From: JBBRUG01 sp038247995
GTDB taxonomy: Bacteria > Chloroflexota > Chloroflexia > Chloroflexales > Chloroflexaceae
Assembly: GCA_038247995.1 (NCBI GenBank)
Contig: JBBRUG010000089.1
Span: 1-18,385 of the forward strand
Reading direction: 5' to 3'
DNA: 18,385 nt
Shown: positions 12,796 through 18,385 of the stretch, piece by piece
How positions within the stretch are numbered: position 1 is the first letter of the stretch
How the letters are laid out: each line of letters starts with the position of its first letter
Translations under genes and position numbers: made by a program
Notes under the pieces: generated by a model
Database searches by the model: none
The model's input: the letters and a program-made list of their open reading frames with translations, nothing else
Told to the model about the DNA's origin: nothing

Positions 12796-14547
12796 CTACA
12801 AGCCGAGCCAATCTCGATATGCTGCTTGCTGCTCGGCGTTCGGCTCGGCGATCGGCGCGAGTTTCAGGCTGTCGTGGGGGGCAGCGGCGAGCGTCACCGG
12901 CACTTCCACCAGTGTATCGCCACGGAACAGCGTCAGCGTCACCAGATCGCCTGGGGCGCGTTCGGCAAGCCGTGCGTTCAGTTTCTCTTCAGTAACCCGC
13001 CAGCCGTTCAGGGCCAGCAGTTCGTCATCGGCGTAGACGCCGGCAGGATAAGCCGGGCCATCGCTGCGGACGTTCGCCACAATCGTGCGTTCACCCTGGC
13101 GCTTGAAGGTGAGGCCCAGCCAAGCCGGCGCGCCGCCGCCGGGGCGTGGATTGTGGTACGACCAGCGTAGTTCGAGGCCCACCGTCGCCAGCGCACCGGC
13201 GTAATCCAGTTCGGCAGTACCGGTGATGTAGCGTGCAAAAAAATCACGAAAGACGCCATTCTGCGCACCGACTACTTCTTCGATCGCCGCCAGCACCGCG
13301 CCGTCTTCAGGAATACCCGGCCCCTCGATCGGATAACGCGTGGACAACAGGCGCAGCACGTCGTCAAACGAGTAGATATTAGCTGTGTGGTCGCGGATAG
13401 CCATGTCGAGCAGCAGGCACACCAGGCTGCCCTTTAAATAGTACGAAATACTGGAATTGGCGCTGTTCTCGTCGGGGCGATAGAGCTTGATCCAGGCGTC
13501 AAAACTACTCTGCTCGACACTCTGTACGTTGCGCCCAGGCTGGCTTTGCAGGGCCAGAATACCATCGGCGAGTTGCTCCAGGAAGCGCTCGGGGCGCAAC
13601 AGGCTCGCCCGCACCAGCAACAGTTCGTCGTAGTAACTGGTCGCGCCCTCCATCAGCCAGAGTAAGCGGGTATAGTTCTCGCGCTGGTAGTCGAACGGGC
13701 CGAGCGGCGCTGGGCGCAGACGCTTCACATGCCAGACATGAAAGAGTTCGTGTGAGGTAAGGCTGAGGTAGCGCTCGTAGCTGCGCTCGGGTTGGAATGT
13801 CCAGCGGTCGAGCATATTCGTCACGCTGTTGCGATGTTCGAGCCCGCCGCCCCGCCCATCAGTCAGGTGCAGGATGATTGTGTAGTGCGGGTAAGGCAGG
13901 CTGCCGAAGAAGTCGCGCTGCACTTCGACAATGCGCCGTGTATCGGCCACAAGCCGCGCTTCATCTTCGTTGCCCCGACCCCAGATCGCCAGCCGATGCG
14001 GGATACCGTCCACCTCGAACGGCAGCACGCGCTGGGTGCCGCACTCGAGCGGGCTATCGACCAGTTCATCAAAATCGGCGGCGCGGAAGACAAGCTCCGA
14101 ACCGTCAGCCGCAACCGGCTCCAACGCTGTGGTTACCTGCCAACCGTCGGGCGGCGCCACGCGCACCTCCAACGGCTCGGCCGTGCGCTCAGGGGCATAC
14201 ATAAACACACAGGCGCCATTGATGTAACCGTGGGTGCCGTCGAGATGGCTGGTGCGTACGGTGAGTTCGTTGGCGTACACCTGGTACCGCACGATGATCT
14301 GCGTCGCCAGGCCGCGCTCGATCTGCCATGCATCTTTGGCCGTCTTGCGCCAGGGCAATGCTGTACCATCGGCGGAGTGCGCCGTGAAGCCTTGGACGTG
14401 ACGAGCATACTCGCGAATCATATACGAGCCGGGCGTCCAGGCCGGCAAAACCAGATCAAGCATCGACACATCGCCGGCGTCGAGCGTGATCGTTACGTCA
14501 AACAGATGGCTATGCGGCGCGGGCATGGCGATGGTGTAGGTGATCAC
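12796..14547 (-). CDS. M61-family (glycyl aminopeptidase-like) metallopeptidase with PDZ domain
   Basis: 583 residues from GTG 14547, with GAGGA 5 bases upstream; the open frame to 14601 lacks such a site. The N-terminal 170 residues are the beta domain of the M61 family (LVLPAWTPGSYMIREYARH). The catalytic domain has the zinc motif His266-Glu267-x2-His270 (SHELFHVWHVKRLRP) and a third ligand, Glu300, in WLMEGATSYY, followed by helical segments. A PDZ domain (about 475-555) ends the chain with NVRSDGPAYPAGVYADDELLALNG. M61 enzymes remove N-terminal residues, often Gly or Ala. Neither a signal peptide nor a membrane helix is visible, so it appears cytosolic, unlike many exported members. It is the last gene of the minus-strand run after the kinase, from which it is separated by 62 bases that include a heptamer array. 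Confidence 0.92.
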   Translation of the reverse strand: MITYTIAMPAPHSHLFDVTITLDAGDVSMLDLVLPAWTPGSYMIREYARHVQGFTAHSADGTALPWRKTAKDAWQIERGLATQIIVRYQVYANELTVRTSHLDGTHGYINGACVFMYAPERTAEPLEVRVAPPDGWQVTTALEPVAADGSELVFRAADFDELVDSPLECGTQRVLPFEVDGIPHRLAIWGRGNEDEARLVADTRRIVEVQRDFFGSLPYPHYTIILHLTDGRGGGLEHRNSVTNMLDRWTFQPERSYERYLSLTSHELFHVWHVKRLRPAPLGPFDYQRENYTRLLWLMEGATSYYDELLLVRASLLRPERFLEQLADGILALQSQPGRNVQSVEQSSFDAWIKLYRPDENSANSSISYYLKGSLVCLLLDMAIRDHTANIYSFDDVLRLLSTRYPIEGPGIPEDGAVLAAIEEVVGAQNGVFRDFFARYITGTAELDYAGALATVGLELRWSYHNPRPGGGAPAWLGLTFKRQGERTIVANVRSDGPAYPAGVYADDELLALNGWRVTEEKLNARLAERAPGDLVTLTLFRGDTLVEVPVTLAAAPHDSLKLAPIAEPNAEQQAAYRDWLGL

Positions 14548-14561
14548 GAGATTCCTCAGCT

Positions 14562-14589
14562 TGTGGCGTGTTGCGTATTGCGATGCGAC
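14562..14589 (-). repeat. Short heptamer array between kinase and peptidase genes
   Basis: On the plus strand the units are TGTGGCG TGTTGCG TATTGCG (14562-14582), followed by a decayed ATGCGAC. On the minus strand this reads as CGCAATA/CGCAACA/CGCCACA units. It lies in the 62-base gap just upstream of the peptidase ribosome site. Confidence 0.7.
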
Positions 14590-14609
14590 GACTGGACACA
14601 CATATAGAC

Positions 14610-16712
14610 CTACTGGATGGCAAAGTAGCGTATATTCCGCAGGTCGTCATTGAAGATGGAGCCGCGAAACATGAGCGCGACGTTTGGATTGTCGATCGGC
14701 AATTCAATGGCTGCCCAACCTGCAACGACGGCGCCGGGATAGACCCAATGATCGAGTTCGGGATCAGGCAAAATATATGCCGGCGGCGCATTGATTGTGC
14801 TCGGCGGCGTTGCCGGGTCATCGGTGAGCACACTAAGCACATTGCTGCGGTTCACCTGGCGCACACGCTCACCGGGGCCAATATAACGCACATTGAGGTA
14901 GGCCAGGGCATACTCGCGCCCAGGAACCGGGCGATCAACCTCAGTATATTCTGTGATCAAGATCTCCAGCGCTTCCGCGCCACGAATTACTTCGCGCACA
15001 GTTACTTCCCAATCGTCCATAATCGCCATCTGGCCGAGGGCCGCCGGTTGAGCGTGATTTATGCCGAACTGGTTCGGCTCGATCATTGTGAGCGCCGGAT
15101 CATCGGGAAGGGTGGTGCCCACCCGCAATGCGATGAAGACCGGCTCCAGATCAGCGGAACCGCTCAACTGATCGATCTTGAGCAACAGGTTTTCCTCGCC
15201 AATCCCGACCAGGAAGGGAATGTAGCCTTCAGAGCGGCTATTGCCGACGAGCTTAGTGACTAATTTAGGGTCGGGCGCAACCCCCGCGGCGGCATACTCG
15301 ACCCGACGCTCGCCGACCAGTTCGGGATAGAGTTGGCGCTCGTCGGCGCCGCTAAACGTTGTGCGCAAATCGAGACGCAAGAGCAGATATTCCATGCCCT
15401 CCGGCGGTTCGTCGTTAAACTGATTCGCGGCCAGCATCTGTTGCCAGGCTGCTTCGCCACGGATCGCTTCGCCAAGGCGGATCTCCCAATCGGCAAACTG
15501 TACTACTGCAGCGGGCGCAAACGGTTCGGCGCGCGTGCCGCCGCTATCTGTCGCTACCGGAAGCGGCGGGTCATCCACGCTTACAGCCGTTGCTTGTCCA
15601 ACCGCCACCGTTGCCGCCGGAACACCTGTTGCTACCGGAGCCTCATCTGCGCCGCCGGCAATGGGCGTATTCAAGCTGCTCAGCGCATAACCCAATGCGC
15701 CGATGCCGAGCACGGCCAACAAACCCATGCTGAATAACAGCACCAGTACGCCGCGCGTGGAGGTTGTGCCCGCCTGAGCCGGCAGGGGCGGCGGCATGGC
15801 AGCGGTGGGCGCGGCCGCGCTGCGCAGGTTGGCTTGTGGTGCAGGCGCAGATGAGGATCCTAAGGCGACGGTAACTACCCCAGCGGATGAAGGCATCGGG
15901 CGATTTAGATCGCGGATCGCCGCACGCATTGCGGCTGCGGAAGGCGGGCGAGCGGCGCTGTCGAGCGCCAGCGCACTCGTGAGCAACTCACCGAGTGCGC
16001 TAGGGAGCGCCGGGTTCAGCACATGGGCCGGGACAAGCGGATCGGCCTGGCCGGCCACCACCGCCGCAGCACGGGTGAGCGCGTCGGGCGGGGCCTGTGC
16101 AGTAAGCAATTCGTAAAGGGTGGCGGCAAAAGAGTAGAGATCACTGCGCGGTTCAGTGCCGCTGCCGCGAATCTGTTCGAGCGGAGCGTAGCGCGGCGTA
16201 TAACCAACGATACTCTTTGGGTCACCGGCAACCCCTTTCGCCAGGCCAAAATCCAGCAGAATCGGCTCGCCGCGCGGGGTGAGCTTGATATTCTGCGGCT
16301 TGATGTCGCGGTGGATCACCGGCGGCTGGCAAGTATGAAGATAGTCGAGCGCATCGAGCAGACGCTCAGCCCAGGGTAGTACGTCTGCGAGGGGAAACGG
16401 AGCGTCACGCCGAGCTAGGTCTTCAGCTAGATCCGGCCCGCTCACATACTGCATCACCAGAAACTCGCCCTCGGCTGCGGCAAAATGGTCGCTTACTACC
16501 GGAAGCACCGGGTGATGCAGGCGCGCAAGCAAGCGCGCCTCCTGTTCAAAGGCGGCGCGCAGGTGCGGGTCGGTCATCAGGGTTTGCTTCAGGGCAACGG
16601 TATGGCCCAGGCGCTCATCTACCGCCTCGTAGACAGCGCCCATCCCACCCTGGGCAATAAGCCTGTGAACCCGGTAACGACCCTGAAGCAACGTATTGGG
16701 AGCGAGGTGCAT
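14610..16712 (-). CDS. Transmembrane Ser/Thr protein kinase (PknB-like) with duplicated outer domain
   Basis: 700 residues from ATG 16712. The kinase domain (about 10-275) is complete: Gly loop QGGMGAVYEA, Lys42 in ALK, catalytic HRDIKPQN with Asp136, DFG with Asp154, and an APE-like YAPLEQ (Glu179). A Pro/Ala-rich juxtamembrane stretch leads to one membrane helix (about 321-345). The outer part holds two copies of a roughly 130-residue domain (about 403-533 and 558-700), matching at DWE(I/V), E-x-IRG, P-x-G-x-EY and L-x-(L/V)R. They may resemble the DUF4352-type beta sandwich, but this is tentative. No PASTA repeats are seen, so the ligand is unlikely to be muropeptide of the usual kind. It starts 9 bases after the upstream gene, with no ribosome site, pointing to coupled translation. 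Confidence 0.93.
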   Translation of the reverse strand: MHLAPNTLLQGRYRVHRLIAQGGMGAVYEAVDERLGHTVALKQTLMTDPHLRAAFEQEARLLARLHHPVLPVVSDHFAAAEGEFLVMQYVSGPDLAEDLARRDAPFPLADVLPWAERLLDALDYLHTCQPPVIHRDIKPQNIKLTPRGEPILLDFGLAKGVAGDPKSIVGYTPRYAPLEQIRGSGTEPRSDLYSFAATLYELLTAQAPPDALTRAAAVVAGQADPLVPAHVLNPALPSALGELLTSALALDSAARPPSAAAMRAAIRDLNRPMPSSAGVVTVALGSSSAPAPQANLRSAAAPTAAMPPPLPAQAGTTSTRGVLVLLFSMGLLAVLGIGALGYALSSLNTPIAGGADEAPVATGVPAATVAVGQATAVSVDDPPLPVATDSGGTRAEPFAPAAVVQFADWEIRLGEAIRGEAAWQQMLAANQFNDEPPEGMEYLLLRLDLRTTFSGADERQLYPELVGERRVEYAAAGVAPDPKLVTKLVGNSRSEGYIPFLVGIGEENLLLKIDQLSGSADLEPVFIALRVGTTLPDDPALTMIEPNQFGINHAQPAALGQMAIMDDWEVTVREVIRGAEALEILITEYTEVDRPVPGREYALAYLNVRYIGPGERVRQVNRSNVLSVLTDDPATPPSTINAPPAYILPDPELDHWVYPGAVVAGWAAIELPIDNPNVALMFRGSIFNDDLRNIRYFAIQ

Positions 16713-16721
16713 GGGCCGAAC

Positions 16722-18385
16722 TTATTCGGTATAGGGCTTGAAAAGGCGCGTGATCAGGAGTTCAAAATTGGGCGACTCAGACGAGATCTGGTCGTAGAGT
16801 TCGACTACACGAGCAGCCTGATCGCGGCGCCGCCAGAGCGCAACGGCGAACCGATCATCGCTGATCTCGCCGCGATCAAGCATGAAGCGATAGAACTGCT
16901 TCACGGCGGTGCAGATCGAGCGCGCCTGGCGCGGCGTGCTGCTCATCACCCGACGCGGGTAGAAGTAGAACAGACACTCATCGAGCGTGGCATAATCACC
17001 CTCGGCCAGCGTACGCCCGTAGAACGACGCCAGAAAATCGGCTACGATGTGCAGGTCGCGCACACGCAGGCGCGCTGTGGCAGCGCTCTTGCCCATCTCG
17101 GACAGGTAATCGCTGAACTGGCTGATCAATTCGCCGCTACGCGTACTTACCGTATCGTCATTATCCCAGAAAGCCTCATCAAGCTCAGACACCAGATCGT
17201 CGTTCTCGTCCCAGGCGTCCTGCCAGCCCTCATCATCGTCCGCATCGATATCTGGGTCCTGCGCAAAATCGCCCGATGTCTCCAGCGGCACATCGATGCG
17301 CGGGAAGAGCGCCGGTTCATGCACGAGCAGATAGTTGAGGTGCCGCGCAATAATCAGTTCGGCCTCTTCAGGACGCGCATCGTTCAGTTCGTCGGCGACG
17401 CCGGGCGGCAGTGCGGCGAGCAAGCGTCGGCGCGCTTCATACAATGCCGCCGGATCTTCGGCCAGCCGCTCATCGATCTCGAACGGCCCTTCGGGGTCCC
17501 AATCGTCGCTCCAACTGTCGTTATCGGAGCCGTCAAGCTCGCTGAAGCCGCGCTGCGAGCCGTCCACCACACCGTAGGCCGCCGAAGCGCGCAACAACTG
17601 GCCATCCCAAAGACCCTGATCGGCGTCGTCTTCGCGGGTGCGCCGCAAATCCCGTTGGAGCGCATCAATCTCGGTCAGCAGATCGGCTGAGGCAGCCATC
17701 TGGTCATGCTCGGGCTGAGCAACACTGGCAAACACCTCATCGTCGCTGAAGAAGCGCAGCGCAGGATGGCGCTGACTGGTCAGGAAGATATCATCGATCA
17801 GGTGCATGCGACCGTCTTGAGTAACGAGTTGCTGCCAGGGCGTGCCGGGGTAGGTTGTGCGCCAACTTGCGGCGGCGAAAATCGGCAACACGACTTCGTC
17901 CGAGGGAATGAGCGTAAGCTGCGAGCGCGCCACGCGATCGACGATTGCATTGAGCAATTCGGCATCCTGCGCGGCGACGGCGCTGGGCTTGAACTCGACG
18001 GCCGGTTCGCGTACTAGTTGCAGGGTCAGCGGCTCGGCGCGGCGTGTGGTAACCAGAATGCTATCGCCGGCGGCAAAGCCGGTGCGCGCATACCAAGCAC
18101 TAAGATCGCAGGCCCGGGCGTTAAAATTGTCGGGCAACTGAAAGACACTGTCGGCGTCGAGATCGAGGCGCGTGATCAATGCGCCGTCGTCGTCGCACAA
18201 CTGCACGGTGATGCCGCGCAGACCGACAAAGGGTTGCAGATGGGCCAACGGGAGCAGACCGCGGTCAACATCGGCTGGGCGCGGCACACAGCGAAAGCGC
18301 AAGCCCTGAAGCGCAACCCGCAGCGGCACCAATTCGTGGCGGTTCAGGCGCAGCCAACCGAGCGTCAAGCCATCCCAACGCAGCC
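16722..18385 (-). CDS. Large protein with tyrosine-recombinase core-binding-like C-terminal domain (5' end outside window)
   Basis: The frame is open to the window edge, so the true start is outside; TTG at 18368 is internal. 553 residues are visible, numbered here from that TTG. Residues 1-200 are a mixed region I do not recognise. Residues 205-410 are very acidic, with Asp/Glu/Trp-rich stretches such as DNDSWSDDWDPEG, and are probably partly disordered. Residues about 414-505 form a helical domain like the SAM-like N-terminal (core-binding) domain of XerC/integrase: LISQFSDYLSEMGKSAATA, then KQFYRFMLDRGEIS. No catalytic domain (Arg...HxxR...Tyr) follows; the chain ends about 43 residues later. 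It is therefore unlikely to be a recombinase and may use the domain for DNA or protein binding. It is the first visible gene of the run with the kinase and peptidase, and could be a kinase substrate; that is inference. Confidence 0.75.
   Translation of the reverse strand, partial: LRWDGLTLGWLRLNRHELVPLRVALQGLRFRCVPRPADVDRGLLPLAHLQPFVGLRGITVQLCDDDGALITRLDLDADSVFQLPDNFNARACDLSAWYARTGFAAGDSILVTTRRAEPLTLQLVREPAVEFKPSAVAAQDAELLNAIVDRVARSQLTLIPSDEVVLPIFAAASWRTTYPGTPWQQLVTQDGRMHLIDDIFLTSQRHPALRFFSDDEVFASVAQPEHDQMAASADLLTEIDALQRDLRRTREDDADQGLWDGQLLRASAAYGVVDGSQRGFSELDGSDNDSWSDDWDPEGPFEIDERLAEDPAALYEARRRLLAALPPGVADELNDARPEEAELIIARHLNYLLVHEPALFPRIDVPLETSGDFAQDPDIDADDDEGWQDAWDENDDLVSELDEAFWDNDDTVSTRSGELISQFSDYLSEMGKSAATARLRVRDLHIVADFLASFYGRTLAEGDYATLDECLFYFYPRRVMSSTPRQARSICTAVKQFYRFMLDRGEISDDRFAVALWRRRDQAARVVELYDQISSESPNFELLITRLFKPYTE

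Noticed and set aside
13792..14607. 271-residue open frame on the plus strand
   Set aside because: Antisense to the M61 peptidase beta and catalytic domains; no domain visible.
16485..17690. 401-residue open frame on the plus strand
   Set aside because: It is antisense to the start of the kinase and to the recombinase-like protein; it shows no recognisable domain, while the minus-strand frames carry clear motifs.

Overview
The window looks like chromosomal DNA of a GC-rich Chloroflexota bacterium, probably class Chloroflexia (Roseiflexus/Chloroflexus-like). This rests on the protein repertoire, on a membrane protein with an N-terminal CPYLG...HRCY...FCL...CP cysteine motif of a kind I associate with this phylum, and on dispersed tandem heptamer repeats with inverted partners. 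It is an inference; no rRNA, tRNA, CRISPR array, transposase or phage gene is visible. Genes are densely packed on both strands and no gene-free gap reaches 300 bases (the longest is 7261-7554).

Region 1 (1-4800): the 3' part of a PAS/hybrid histidine kinase (+) converges on a chimeric membrane protein (-) that joins a receiver domain to a RodZ-like HTH and one membrane helix; its receiver has Glu in place of the phospho-accepting Asp. Divergent from it is mnmG (tRNA wobble-uridine modification), which carries two in-frame insertions made of heptamer repeats.

Region 2 (4800-8535): a copper/nitrogen-oxide type cluster on the + strand. It has a lipoprotein three-domain NirK-like copper nitrite reductase with an extra N-terminal cupredoxin, two small paralogous membrane proteins, and a separately promoted, exported tandem rhodanese. 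A perfect TGTGA-N6-TCACA palindrome precedes the nirK-like gene, which suggests control by a CRP/FNR-family regulator. An 18-bp perfect hairpin closes the region.

Region 3 (8536-12703): a Cys-motif/one-TM/Pro-Thr-rich surface protein (-) diverges from a calcineurin-like phosphoesterase (+). Between them is a strong sigma70-type promoter overlapped by a 25-bp near-palindrome. A class-III (GSAM-like) aminotransferase and UppP (undecaprenyl-diphosphate phosphatase) follow on the + strand.

Region 4 (12704-18385): a minus-strand operon-like run reads, in transcription order, a large partial protein ending in a tyrosine-recombinase core-binding-like helical domain without a catalytic domain; a transmembrane Ser/Thr kinase with a duplicated outer domain; and a cytosolic M61 peptidase with a PDZ domain. 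The first two genes are 9 bases apart.

A thread across the window is a family of 7-base tandem repeats, often with an inverted partner, at five places: twice inside mnmG, between the two small membrane-protein genes, between uppP and the peptidase, and between the kinase and the peptidase.
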